64,000 nucleotides of DNA from Methanoregula sp. (lineage in GTDB: Archaea; Halobacteriota; Methanomicrobia; Methanomicrobiales; Methanospirillaceae), in NCBI RefSeq assembly GCF_028712425.1, contig NZ_JAQTQD010000007.1, positions 1 to 64,000 of the forward strand, read 5' to 3'. The position numbers and the translations under genes were made by a program. Below the pieces are notes generated by a model. That model was not told the DNA's origin, did not search any database, and worked only from the letters and a program-made list of their open reading frames with translations. Shown piece by piece: positions 20,909 through 31,039 of this stretch; within the stretch, counting starts at the first letter, position 1; the number at the start of each line of letters is the position of its first letter.

Positions 20909-21826
20909 TTATTGTTTCTTTTCAAGGATTTGGGCAGCCGGTCCTTTCCTTTTTTTCTGCCATGTGTAGATCCAGTACCCGATCGCGCCGATGATAACAA
21001 GCGGGAGGAGCGTGAAGAAGAGAACGATCAACGCGTCGATCATTCCGAGGAACCCGTCAATCCCTTCATTGATTGCTGACACGAAATCATGGCCTGCCTG
21101 CCCGCCAACCGGTTCAGGCTCCTGGAGATAGACCGTGATGGTTGAGAGATCGATCCTGCTGTCGAGATAATTCAGCCGGCCATTGAGCCGGTCAAGTTCG
21201 GTCTGAACCCGGTCGATCTGTTCCTGCACCTTGATGATGTCCTCAACCCGGGTGCTCTGTTTCATGATCGCATTGTACTGCGCGAGCTGGTTGGTGTACG
21301 AAGCCTTCCGTGCCTCGAGATCGACATACTGCTCGGTCACGTCCTGTCCGCTCGTGGATATCGACTTGAGCGTTCCGAGGCCTTTTACCCCTTCAATAGC
21401 TGTATCGAATGATGCCTGGGGAATACGAATGGTCACCGTTCCCGTGAGCTGGTTCTGATAATTCTTACGGATGCTTGTCGATGAGAGGTATCCCCCGCTG
21501 GACGTTGCAAGGGACTTGAGCGATTCTGCGGCCCCGGTAACATCCCTGACCTCCACGGTCATATCAGCGGTCTTGATGATCTTTGTCTCGACTGTGGCGG
21601 AATCCGCGCCGTAATTACCCGAGGTAGGTGCAGGCATGGGGGTTGCGGCCACAGATCCACTGATTTTCTGTGGTGTGCCGCCCCATCCGTTGTCATAGAC
21701 CACCTCGGTCCGTACACTGTCCTGCGATGTTGTATACCCGGAGGCTTGGGTGCGGAGTCCTGTACAGCCCGCTGCAGCGGCAACGGCAATGCAGATGATC
21801 AGGAGCACGATGACTTTCTGGTTCAT
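20909..21826 (-). CDS. DUF4349-family lipoprotein
   Basis: VETKIIKTADMTVEVRDVTGAAESLKSLATSSGGYLSST...VRIPQ..F...; coiled coil plus C-terminal TM. Confidence 0.85.
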   Translation of the reverse strand: MNQKVIVLLIICIAVAAAAGCTGLRTQASGYTTSQDSVRTEVVYDNGWGGTPQKISGSVAATPMPAPTSGNYGADSATVETKIIKTADMTVEVRDVTGAAESLKSLATSSGGYLSSTSIRKNYQNQLTGTVTIRIPQASFDTAIEGVKGLGTLKSISTSGQDVTEQYVDLEARKASYTNQLAQYNAIMKQSTRVEDIIKVQEQIDRVQTELDRLNGRLNYLDSRIDLSTITVYLQEPEPVGGQAGHDFVSAINEGIDGFLGMIDALIVLFFTLLPLVIIGAIGYWIYTWQKKRKGPAAQILEKKQ

Positions 21827-22050
21827 ACTAGTCCATCGTGGCAGAAAATATAAAAACCCGCCGTATACTGCGATTTTTTTGGCACTTATGGAGAAATCCT
21901 GTACCAGGTAATGGCATATTTATTGTTTGGTATCGCTGCGTCTCAAAATGATGTATCTTCATCGTACCTGTCCCTGGATTACCTGTCGCTTCTCCCAGTT
22001 CAGTCACGGCATTTTTTATACATCGACAGGCGATACTTCAATGATGCAGT

Positions 22051-22668
22051 ATGACAAATGATCAACCCATGGAAGAGAATGCACCAAAGAAACCGGAGAA
22101 CGCTCTCCAGCTCGAAGCGCTGGGACTCGAAGACCTTGCGCGGGAACTCCGCAACAACACCGATCCCCTCGTGCGGCAGTACGCTGCCTATCTCCTGGGA
22201 AAGGCCCACAATCCCTACGCCATCCAGCCGCTTATCGAAGCCCTTGCGGATTTTGACAAATCTGTCCGGGAGCAGGCGACCCTTGCACTTTCAAGGATTG
22301 GAAAGGCTGCAATAGAGCCCCTTGCCGAAGTCATGCATGAGCCAAAGTGGCAGACCCGGTACCGCGCTGCCGAAGCTCTTGGCAGGATTGCAGACGAAAA
22401 TGCGGTAAAACCCCTCATCCAGGCACTGAAGGACAACCGTGACCACGTGCGCTACATGGCGGCAAAGGGCCTGAAGCAACTGGGGGACTCCAATGCAATC
22501 GAGCCCATGGTCATCCTCCTCAAAGACGAGAACCCGTACGTGAAGATGATGGCTGTCAGAGCACTCGGCACCATTGGCGGAGATAAAGCATCCGATGCGC
22601 TGAAGGCTGCGCTGGCGGAAGAGAAAGACGAGAAGATCCGAAAAGCAATTACTGAAGCGCTCCAATAA
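22051..22668 (+). CDS. HEAT-repeat protein (PBS-lyase type)
   Basis: Repeated AxxAL..IG...A..PL...L.D pattern. Confidence 0.9.
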   Translation: MTNDQPMEENAPKKPENALQLEALGLEDLARELRNNTDPLVRQYAAYLLGKAHNPYAIQPLIEALADFDKSVREQATLALSRIGKAAIEPLAEVMHEPKWQTRYRAAEALGRIADENAVKPLIQALKDNRDHVRYMAAKGLKQLGDSNAIEPMVILLKDENPYVKMMAVRALGTIGGDKASDALKAALAEEKDEKIRKAITEALQ

Positions 22669-22898
22669 TTCATCCGGGGTCCTTATGACCATTGGTGCAT
22701 GCACCACGTAAAACTAAAAAGATCTCTTTTTTATTATCGTAAATGATATGAAAAATGACTGGATCGCGACCGTACGGGATCATGGACAGATAATCCCGTT
22801 CCTGCCCGAAGTTCAGGCACCCGGCCGCTATTCTATCCTTTCAGCTCCGGCGCGGACCGGGTTGCTGTCTGGAGCATACCAGAAAGCGAGTGGCTCGA

Positions 22899-25046
22899 AT
22901 GGTTAAAGAAAAAAGTTCCCGGAGATCGAACCGGTCTTTTTCCTTTTATATCCTCATCTTCATGGTCCTTTTGATCGTCTGTATTGTCGGCCTTCTCACC
23001 GTCAATGCTTATGTCTTCACAAGAGAGAACTTCGACCGTGAATACCAGAACCTGGAGAGCCAGACGGAATGGAATGTTGTCGAGGCATTACGTCTGACCG
23101 ACACCGCGACAACGATCCTCGATGACAGCCTGAACGACAAGATGCGGGACGGGCTCAACAAGGTCAATGTCGAGTATGAGCGTGTCAATGGCGATCCCTC
23201 ACAGATGAATCTTACCGCGCTGAAAGCAGCACTGGGGACCGGGTATGATATCTATATCATTGATGAGAATGGCGTGATTGTCGAGACAACGTACCTGCCT
23301 GAAGTTGGCCAGGACTTCCGGTCCATCCCCTACTTTTACCAGTACCTGACAAAGATCCGGAATGCGGAAGGATTCTTTCCCGATCGCGTTGTCCATGAGC
23401 TTCTCGGGGCAGGGCAGTACCGGAAATACGCGTACATGCCTACGGCTGACCACAGGTATGTACTTGAACTCGGGCTTGGCGGGGAGTCCTTTGATGCTGT
23501 CAACGATGCACTGGACGATCACAAAAATGTGAAAAAAATCATCATGTCTAATCCGTATGTCGAGGATTTCACCACCTTCAATACGCTTGGTTTGCGTGTC
23601 AGCAACAATACAGCTCCCCCCGAACCGGTAAAGAGCCAGCTTGCGGAAGTGATCCGCACGCGGGCGAACCTTGAGATTGTCGATACGGCGAATTCACGGA
23701 CAACGCATTACCTGTTCATCGATCTCCATGACACCCTGTACGGGTCGGATCCCAGCAGGATCGTGATGATCACGTATAATACACAGTTGATCGAGGATGC
23801 TCTCAACAACCTGCTGATCTATCACATCGTTGTTGCGCTGATCGCAATCATCACCGGCTGTATTATGGCATTTTTCCTTTCCCGGCACATGACCCAGCCA
23901 ATCCAGGCTATTGTCGAAGATGTTGACATCATTGCCCGGGGCAACCTCAACCACCGGATCCGTGAGACAAGAAACATCGAGTTTGCGATTCTTGAAAATG
24001 GTATCAACACCATGGTCGATTCGCTCAAAGCCGCGTTCCAGAAGATGAAGGATGACGAGATCTTCCAGAACGAGATGATCGATCAACTCCCGGTGGCCAT
24101 CTTCATCACCCGGGCTTCTGACGGGAAATATATTTTCTGGAATAAGATGAGCGAGAACCTGTTTGGGATCCCTGCATCAGAGACCCTCGGGAAGACCGAT
24201 GCGGAGCTCTTCTCTCCTGACGTTGTCACCGCGATCCAGGAGGAGAACAGCGGGATCTTCTCCCGCCCCGGAGAAGTCCGCAATAAAATTATTTCAAAAC
24301 GGGACAACGGCGGAACGATCATCCACATGATCATTGTCCCGGTCTTTGACTCGCACGGGACTCCCCAGTATCTCCTGGGGATCTCTGAGGATGTCAGCCA
24401 GCAGAACATCAACCTCAAGATGGACCTCCTCTTTTCCATAACGCGGCACGACATTCTCGACAACCTGTCGGTTATCATGAACCATCTCGAACGGGCCCAG
24501 CTCAAGAACACGCACGAGGAGATGCAGCAGTTCTTTGACAAGACGGTCGGGTCTATCGAGTCCATCCGCAACCAGATCGCGTACATGAGAGCGCTCCAGG
24601 AACTGGGTTTCATCTCTCCCAAATGGCAGCGGGTGGAGCAGGCGTTCCGCGATGCGGTTCTCCTCCTGCCACAACATCGTGCATCCATCAAAACGGAAGC
24701 GCGGGAAGTGGAGATCTTTGCCGATCCCCTTCTGCCGCGTGTCTTTTTCAACCTGCTGGAGAATTCTCTTCGCAACACTACCCTTGCCAAACCGGAGATC
24801 ACCCTGTTCACGAAGAGGGAACCCGATGATCTGCTCATCGTATATGCCGATAATGGCTACTCGATCCCGGCAGACGTAAAAGAGAAGATCTTCGAAGGGG
24901 GCGTTGACACCGGCCCAATACGGAGCCTCTTCCTTATCCGCGAGCTGCTCGGGTTCACCGGAATTACGATACGGGAAACCGGGACTCCAAAAACCGGGGT
25001 CCGGTTCGAGATCCGGGTGCCAAAGGGGAAATACCGCTTCCTGTAA
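22899..25046 (+). CDS. Membrane sensor histidine kinase with HAMP and PAS domains
   Basis: Two TM segments, HAMP (SRHMTQPIQAIVEDVDIIARGNLNHRI), PAS, H-box ITRHDILDNLSVIMNHLE, N-box FFNLLENSLRNT. Confidence 0.9.
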   Translation: MVKEKSSRRSNRSFSFYILIFMVLLIVCIVGLLTVNAYVFTRENFDREYQNLESQTEWNVVEALRLTDTATTILDDSLNDKMRDGLNKVNVEYERVNGDPSQMNLTALKAALGTGYDIYIIDENGVIVETTYLPEVGQDFRSIPYFYQYLTKIRNAEGFFPDRVVHELLGAGQYRKYAYMPTADHRYVLELGLGGESFDAVNDALDDHKNVKKIIMSNPYVEDFTTFNTLGLRVSNNTAPPEPVKSQLAEVIRTRANLEIVDTANSRTTHYLFIDLHDTLYGSDPSRIVMITYNTQLIEDALNNLLIYHIVVALIAIITGCIMAFFLSRHMTQPIQAIVEDVDIIARGNLNHRIRETRNIEFAILENGINTMVDSLKAAFQKMKDDEIFQNEMIDQLPVAIFITRASDGKYIFWNKMSENLFGIPASETLGKTDAELFSPDVVTAIQEENSGIFSRPGEVRNKIISKRDNGGTIIHMIIVPVFDSHGTPQYLLGISEDVSQQNINLKMDLLFSITRHDILDNLSVIMNHLERAQLKNTHEEMQQFFDKTVGSIESIRNQIAYMRALQELGFISPKWQRVEQAFRDAVLLLPQHRASIKTEAREVEIFADPLLPRVFFNLLENSLRNTTLAKPEITLFTKREPDDLLIVYADNGYSIPADVKEKIFEGGVDTGPIRSLFLIRELLGFTGITIRETGTPKTGVRFEIRVPKGKYRFL

Positions 25047-25191
25047 GTGTCAGCATGTTCAGATTTAATGGAAGAGCACCCCGGGCTTATCATACCCACG
25101 GCGGAGTTTGCGCGGGGACTCTGCAGCAATGCAATGACTCAAATACGTGGATTGGGATACTATCCACAGACCCCCTTCTGGAGGAACTTTT

Positions 25192-25809
25192 ATGGAATCA
25201 AAACTCTATACCCTGCCGAAACTGCCGTATGATTACAAGGCACTGGCGCCGTATATGTCGGAGGAACAGCTCACCCTGCACCACACCAAGCACCACCAGG
25301 CGTACGTGACCGGTGCGAATGCTATCTTCGAAAAGCTGGACAAGGCACGGAAGGAGAAAACGGACCTTGACATGAAAGCCACGTTAAAGGAGCTCTCGTT
25401 CCATATCGCGGGCTTCCGTCTCCACAACCTCTTCTGGGAGAACCTTGCGCCCGCGGGAAAGGGCGGGGGCGGCGTCCCGAAAGGTGAACTTGCCAAAGCG
25501 ATCGATGGTGAGTTCGGCAGCTTCGACCGGTTCAAAAAGGAGTTCACGCAGGCCGCATCCAGCGCTGAGGGATCCGGGTGGGCTGTACTGACCCATTGCA
25601 TGAAAACCAACCGGCTCATTATCATGCAGGTGGAGAAGCACAACGTGAACCTTGTCCCCGGGTTCCGGATTCTCATGGCCCTCGATGTCTGGGAGCACGC
25701 ATACTATGTCGATTACAAAAATGACCGTGCGAAATTCATCGAAGGGTTCTGGAATATCGTGAAGTGGGATTCTGTGAATGCACGCTATATCAGCCACATA
25801 AAGAAATGA
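25192..25809 (+). CDS. sod: Superoxide dismutase (Fe/Mn)
   Basis: [38 protein letters not shown]...[23 protein letters not shown]. Confidence 0.96.
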   Translation: MESKLYTLPKLPYDYKALAPYMSEEQLTLHHTKHHQAYVTGANAIFEKLDKARKEKTDLDMKATLKELSFHIAGFRLHNLFWENLAPAGKGGGGVPKGELAKAIDGEFGSFDRFKKEFTQAASSAEGSGWAVLTHCMKTNRLIIMQVEKHNVNLVPGFRILMALDVWEHAYYVDYKNDRAKFIEGFWNIVKWDSVNARYISHIKK

Positions 25810-25945
25810 TCGCGGTTGCCCTGCAACCCGACCGTTCAGGATCAATTCCCCTCTTTTTTTCATTGAACCTGCAGGTTCCCTGATCGTACCCGCAGGATTT
25901 TTACAATTAATATCCTGTTTGCCCCAACACTCACGCGATACATCC

Positions 25946-26092
25946 ATGTCAGATGGCTATTCAATCCGGAGATATCGCCGCAGGACCTCCCTGGGATCAG
26001 CGGAGACCAACCGGTGGCGCAGTTCTGTCCTGATGGCGGTCATGGCCCTCGCAGGCATGGCCGGAATCCTGCTCGCGGTGCTCTGTGCCTGA
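25946..26092 (+). CDS. Small single-TM protein (48 aa)
   Basis: MSDGYSIRRYRRRTSLGSAETNRWRSSVLMAVMALAGMAGILLAVLCA; not in supplied track; TM helix evident. Confidence 0.45.
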   Translation: MSDGYSIRRYRRRTSLGSAETNRWRSSVLMAVMALAGMAGILLAVLCA

Positions 26093-26100
26093 AAAGAGAT

Positions 26101-27107
26101 GGTTCTGGTGCATCTTAGTGACTTTTAGTGTTTGCACTATCGTTGGTGCAAAACGAGATGTGAAGATTGAAAATTAATGAAAGGCCACAGATTCCAATAT
26201 TTGTCTCGTAATTAAAATTTTATCATCGGCTGCTGTGAGTAATTCATCATGAACAGAAAAATCAGAATAATAGAGTTTTACAAGAACGCCAGCATCTTTT
26301 GCAGTTTGAATGGCAGGAACAAAATCGCTATCACCTGCAATTAGGATTGCAGTTCCAATATTTCTTGTCCAACTCAATTGTGCCAAATCTACAGCCAGTA
26401 AAACATCCATCCTTTTTTGTCTGAAATCAACTTCCCCACGCTCGTTATAATATTTTTGTAATCTTCCCAACTTAATTTGGAATCTTGATAGTTGTTCTAA
26501 TCTGTGGAGAAATTTGCTCATATTTGCGTATTTTTGTTTTTCAATTTCAGTTGGGGGAGAACTTTGGTAGGGCATACAATTGTAATAATATGTTCGTAAT
26601 CTTTCACAATCTCCACACACCAAATCTGAAAATTTTTCATAATCTATTCTACGGCCGGGTAAAACAGCAAGAAGGAGTTTGTTTAGATATCCACCATCGA
26701 TTAGAACAACAGCTCTACCATTCAAAAAAAACCACCAATTAATGAATTACTATCGTTCCAAAAGGGACGATAGCGATTATAATGATTATAGATATAGACG
26801 AATTCAATATATCAAATTATCGCATTATCAATACAATGAATTGTCAATGACCAATTGATCGAGTGAAAAAGAATTTGTTTTGATTTTGTCGCCAACCCAA
26901 TCATAAATATCCATCGATTCCCTGTTAAACCAATCTTAATACGGACCATCTTTGCCGATGTCAAGTGATTTTCATTATTTTTTTAAGAGAATCTAATCAA
27001 TCACTACTTCACATTGATCTTATATTGATGGATTAAAAATAGTGTTGAGTCACGCCGCACACCTCGCCACGTTTCACGTCATGAAGTCACGAGGATGCAC
27101 CAGAACC
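26101..27107. mobile_element. Transposon-like element with a NYN-domain gene and no transposase
   Basis: 24-bp inverted ends GGTTCTGGTGCATCTTAGTGACTT (26101-26124) and reverse complement of 27084-27107 GGTTCTGGTGCATCCTCGTGACTT (22/24 identical); perfect 8-bp direct repeat AAAGAGAT at 26093-26100 and 27108-27115; AT-rich interior. Confidence 0.85.
26174..26725 (-). CDS. NYN/LabA-like (PIN-like) nuclease
   Basis: AVVLIDGGYLNKLL...KRMDVLLAVDLAQLSW...AILIAGDSDFVPAIQTAKDAGVLVKLYY; TTG start preceded by GGTGG. Confidence 0.85.
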   Translation of the reverse strand: MNGRAVVLIDGGYLNKLLLAVLPGRRIDYEKFSDLVCGDCERLRTYYYNCMPYQSSPPTEIEKQKYANMSKFLHRLEQLSRFQIKLGRLQKYYNERGEVDFRQKRMDVLLAVDLAQLSWTRNIGTAILIAGDSDFVPAIQTAKDAGVLVKLYYSDFSVHDELLTAADDKILITRQILESVAFH

Positions 27108-27153
27108 AAAGAGATCGAATTTTAAATAGGAATCACACTAACATAATGTAAAC

Positions 27154-27780
27154 ATGAATGAGGCTCTTGAGGTAGCACGGCTTCTTGATATCCTGGGAAA
27201 CCGCAACCGGAGGCGCATTATCGAGCTGCTCCGCCAGAAGCCCTGCTTTGTCACCGAGATCTCAGAGACCCTGATGCTCTCCCCTAAGGCGGTCATCGAC
27301 CATCTCCAGATGATGGAGCGCGAGGCTATCCTTTCCTGCGAGATGGATGACCGGCGGAGAAAGTACTATTACCTTGCCAACGACATCTTAATCGACATCA
27401 GTCTCAAGGAATTGCGCATCGCTGTTCCTCGTCCGGACCCCGAAACAATAAAAAACGACCAGCTGAAAAAGTCTGTCGCCATGCTGGCACGGATGATCCA
27501 GGCGCATGACCAGATCCTTGCCAGTCTTGAGCAGGTCAACCATGACATCGAGAGCAAGATCAACGACCTTGCCCAGATCCATAAGGATATATTCGAAAGC
27601 GATGGAGAGATCAGTGTTGTGATCGCCCTGTCCCACCAGCCGCTCACCCTTGCAGAGCTCGAACAGGCCACGGAACTTCCCCGGTCGCGCCTTGTCGGGA
27701 TCATAAAACAGTTTGAACGGAAGGGTATTGCAAAAAAGGAGAAAGACCGGTATATTCTTGGAGGTGTCTATGCAGAATAA
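27154..27780 (+). CDS. ArsR-family winged-helix transcriptional regulator
   Basis: LDILGNRNRRRIIELLRQKPCFVTEISETLMLSPKAVIDHLQMME. Confidence 0.88.
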   Translation: MNEALEVARLLDILGNRNRRRIIELLRQKPCFVTEISETLMLSPKAVIDHLQMMEREAILSCEMDDRRRKYYYLANDILIDISLKELRIAVPRPDPETIKNDQLKKSVAMLARMIQAHDQILASLEQVNHDIESKINDLAQIHKDIFESDGEISVVIALSHQPLTLAELEQATELPRSRLVGIIKQFERKGIAKKEKDRYILGGVYAE

Positions 27781-28189
27781 CCCGGGCGGGCCCTATGATG
27801 ATGTCTTTAACAACCTTGCACGGATCGTGGAAGATATCGTGAAGAGCATGCCCGAGAGCCAGCATGCCCGCATCATCGGGTACACGATCATCACCCGCCA
27901 GGCTGACAGCGGAGATCCGGAAGTATTCCGGCTGAATAGTCCTGAGGATGATGGGGAGGTCCCGTACGAAGTTGTCGAGACCGACAACGAGCTGTTCATA
28001 ACCGCCGAACTCCCCAGCGACCTGAAGAATGCCCCGTTTGCGGATATCGAAACCCAGTGCGTACGGATCATTGCCGATGACCGGATTACAACCATCATGC
28101 TCGATGGACCGATTGACCGTATCCACAGTTATTACCGTGTCCACCGCGGGATCATGGACATCTCGTTAAGAAAGATCCGGCATCTCTGA
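27770..28189 (+). CDS. Hsp20/alpha-crystallin-like protein
   Basis: Beta-rich ACD-like region (YEVVETDNELFITAELPSDLKNAPFADIETQCVRIIADDR); overlaps upstream regulator gene. Confidence 0.6.
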   Translation: MQNNPGGPYDDVFNNLARIVEDIVKSMPESQHARIIGYTIITRQADSGDPEVFRLNSPEDDGEVPYEVVETDNELFITAELPSDLKNAPFADIETQCVRIIADDRITTIMLDGPIDRIHSYYRVHRGIMDISLRKIRHL

Positions 28190-28288
28190 TCTCTTTTTTT
28201 TCAGGCTTGCATTTATCGAATGATCCTGAGAGGCTTCCGTTTTGGCAAATGATAAAAAAATTGCTCTATTGAAATGATTATTCATACG

Positions 28289-28400
28289 ATAGGGGCTGAT
28301 GCCCCCATACCCCCGGTTGTGATGAACGGCTGCCGAAGTCGAAGAACGCATCCGCGTTCTTCTCATCCTCCTGGTTTTTCAAACCAGTCGGAGGCGCAAA
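28289..28400. repeat. Partial dispersed repeat (GGGGCTGATGCCCCCATACCCCC plus GAAGAACGC..GTTCTTCTCATCCTC)
   Basis: Shares ggggctgatgcccccatacccc with 43829 and 4986, and the cgaagaacgc..gttcttctcatcctc segment with about 4780-4812. Confidence 0.65.
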
Positions 28401-28449
28401 GGGGGGCAATCATAACAGGGGGATATGGAAATCTACTGAGCTAAAAAAG

Positions 28450-30636
28450 TTAAACTTTCACCGGGAAATCGGACGGCGTCGCGTGGCTGACCGGTTTCTT
28501 GCCGGACTTCATCTCGTGGAACTGCCGGAGCGCGACTGTAATGTCCCGGGTAAATGCGAAGTACCCGATCTGGGTGTTGCGGCAGAGTCTCATTGCCATG
28601 TCCATGAGGCCCCGGGGGTCCGGCCGTGCTTCGCCAAGCCAGATGTGGAAGATGTTGCCGCCGTCCACAATCGGGAAGAAGACATGCTCGATATCCATGC
28701 GCTTTGTCAGGGGCACGTTCGCCCCGGGGGCAACATGGGTGCCGTTCGTGTAATAGATCGGCAGGTCGCGGACCTTGCCCAGTTTTGGCAGGCTGTAGTC
28801 CAAATCTCCCTTGATCACCTTTACGGCAGCGTCATGGTACCGGCGGTCGAGAAGATCGGCCACTGCGAACCGCTGGCCGGTTGTTTCTGCCGGGGTGCGG
28901 GCAAGGGCGATCGTCATGTTGTTCTTCTGCGAGAGCTCGCGGCCATAGAGTTCCATCTCGGTCATGGCCCGGATGGCAAGCTTGAATGCCTCCTTTGACT
29001 CGTGGAGCTGCTTGCCGGTATGGTGCTGGACCATCTCGTTGACACCGACGACACCGATCGTGTACACCAGCCCCTCAAGATCGACTGCAAGGGCGCCCCG
29101 CTCCCCGGTGTTCGGGTCCTTCGGGCGCTGCATGGCAAACGGCATCCGGCTGTTGGACCGGATCAAATCCATCCAGCGCCGCTTGATCTTGAAGATCTCG
29201 ACCGAGACATCCATGAGCTTCTTCAGCTCGGCAAAGAGGCGTGCGTCATCTCCCTCCGCCTTGTACGCTGCACGCGGGCAGTTGACCGAGACGACCTGCC
29301 ATGATCCCATCGAGAAATGGCGGCCGTTCTCGAAGAAAAGTTTCTTGTCAAAGTCCGAGTCCTCGTCCGCCACCGCGGAGAACTGGTAAGCGCAGCACTG
29401 GTAACAGGAGATCCCTTTGCCGGCGCCGCGGTAGGCCGGGAGCTGGTTGTCGTAATACGGTGTTCCGAACTTCGAGGCCAGCTCGAAGGTCATGAGGTAG
29501 AGGTCCTGGTACGTGGGGAGTTCGGGGTGTTTTTTGTTGAACTCCTCGCGTTCCTGCATGAAGTCGGGCTCGATGGAGATCTCGGGCTTGGGGAAGTTGA
29601 AGGGCTTGCCCCAGTAGTCGCCTCCGAGCATAACTTCCATCAGGGCCTTGAAGAGGAGCCGCACTTCCCGCTCGAACTCGCCATACGTCCGGTGCGGTGC
29701 GGCCGATCCGTCCCAGACCTTTCCCTTGTAGATGCAGGGCTTGTCCTGCCAGAGGGTCGGGACACCGGGAGAGAGCTGGATGGACGAGAAGACCAGCTGG
29801 CCGCCCCGGGCAACCATCATCTGGGTCATCTCGTATACGAACATCTGGACCATCTGCTTGATCTCCTCGTACTCCATCCCTTCCATGTACGGGGCAAGGA
29901 ACGTGAGGAAATTATAGTAGCCCTGGCCGCCGGCAAAGTTCGTCTGGGCGGACCCGAGGGCCTTCACCGCATGGAGGATAGCGACCTCGGCACGCTTGGC
30001 CGGGCCGGCAACCGATGCCTTGGTGCCGTTGCCATCCGGCATCAGGCCGTAATAGAGGAAGTAGCGCAGGTCCCAGTCCTGGCAGAAGGGCCGCGTGCCG
30101 AAGTATTCGAGGTCATGGATGTGCATCTCGCCCGAGAGGTGGTGGTCGGCAAGGGAGGGGGGCAGCTGGAGGAGGTATTGTTCTTTCGAGATCTTGTCTG
30201 CCTTCTTCTTGTGGGAGGTCTCCGCATTCTCCTGCAGGTTCGCGTTGTCGTGGGCTTCGAACCCTTTCCCCACATCGATCAAGTGAGCGTCGAAGACCGG
30301 CGTACCGACACGGGTCGAGACGTTCCGGTACTGGACCATGCCGCGTTCAAGGAGAGTGATGTTGACGATCTCGCGGATGAGCGGGCCGGAGAGAGACTTG
30401 AGCCCCATGTTCTTGATTTTGTGTTCGACATCGAGGGCGATCTCCTGCGCGGTCTCCTCTGAAGCACCTTTGTACCCGTAGAAGGTCTCGACAAGCTTTG
30501 TCTCTTCCACGATCTGGCGGACGATGCGGCTCCGGTCCCATTCAACGATATGCCCGTCGGTCGTCCTGACCGGGGGGAGGGAAGGAGTATACTCGCCAAA
30601 GATGGTCTGCTGGCGGGTCTCCTGCCGGCTCATCAT
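28450..30636 (-). CDS. nrdD: Anaerobic ribonucleoside-triphosphate reductase
   Basis: ATP-cone N-terminus, YLLQLPPSLADHHLSGEMHIHDLEYF, long class III RNR sequence. Confidence 0.93.
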   Translation of the reverse strand: MMSRQETRQQTIFGEYTPSLPPVRTTDGHIVEWDRSRIVRQIVEETKLVETFYGYKGASEETAQEIALDVEHKIKNMGLKSLSGPLIREIVNITLLERGMVQYRNVSTRVGTPVFDAHLIDVGKGFEAHDNANLQENAETSHKKKADKISKEQYLLQLPPSLADHHLSGEMHIHDLEYFGTRPFCQDWDLRYFLYYGLMPDGNGTKASVAGPAKRAEVAILHAVKALGSAQTNFAGGQGYYNFLTFLAPYMEGMEYEEIKQMVQMFVYEMTQMMVARGGQLVFSSIQLSPGVPTLWQDKPCIYKGKVWDGSAAPHRTYGEFEREVRLLFKALMEVMLGGDYWGKPFNFPKPEISIEPDFMQEREEFNKKHPELPTYQDLYLMTFELASKFGTPYYDNQLPAYRGAGKGISCYQCCAYQFSAVADEDSDFDKKLFFENGRHFSMGSWQVVSVNCPRAAYKAEGDDARLFAELKKLMDVSVEIFKIKRRWMDLIRSNSRMPFAMQRPKDPNTGERGALAVDLEGLVYTIGVVGVNEMVQHHTGKQLHESKEAFKLAIRAMTEMELYGRELSQKNNMTIALARTPAETTGQRFAVADLLDRRYHDAAVKVIKGDLDYSLPKLGKVRDLPIYYTNGTHVAPGANVPLTKRMDIEHVFFPIVDGGNIFHIWLGEARPDPRGLMDMAMRLCRNTQIGYFAFTRDITVALRQFHEMKSGKKPVSHATPSDFPVKV

Positions 30637-30902
30637 TCACCCGCGATCAGCTGGCTGAGGTGCTCGTTGTCGAGTTTTCCCGCAGGAAAGAGGTCGGCCG
30701 AGGTGAAAAAATCCTCGCTCTTCTGGAGCACCGGGGCCTCGTTCACGAACACCCCGTTCACCCGCAGTTCGGTCAGCGACTCGGCAGTTGACAGGTCGCG
30801 CTCGATATAGGGATATCCCCCGGTCTTCAAAAATGACTTGAGGAGTTCGCAATTCGGGCAGTGCTCAAGCGTGTATACGATCAATTGTGGAGAATCCGTC
30901 AC
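30633..30902 (-). CDS. Glutaredoxin-like protein
   Basis: LIVYTLEHCPNCELLKSFLKTGGYPYIERDLST; CPNC motif; overlaps nrdD; GTG start. Confidence 0.85.
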   Translation of the reverse strand: MTDSPQLIVYTLEHCPNCELLKSFLKTGGYPYIERDLSTAESLTELRVNGVFVNEAPVLQKSEDFFTSADLFPAGKLDNEHLSQLIAGE

Positions 30903-31039
30903 AAAAAACACCCTCAACTCTGTTAATGATCCATTAGGTGGTATGTGAATAAAAAAATCATGGTTTGCGAAGCATTTCCCGGCTGCCCGCGACACCGGGC
31001 GATTACCCTTATCAGGGAATTGGAACAATAACTACCGTA

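Noticed and set aside
22748-22906. 52-aa ORF MKNDWIATVRDHGQIIPFLPEVQ... upstream of the histidine kinase
   Set aside because: No family match and overlaps the kinase start; could be chance.
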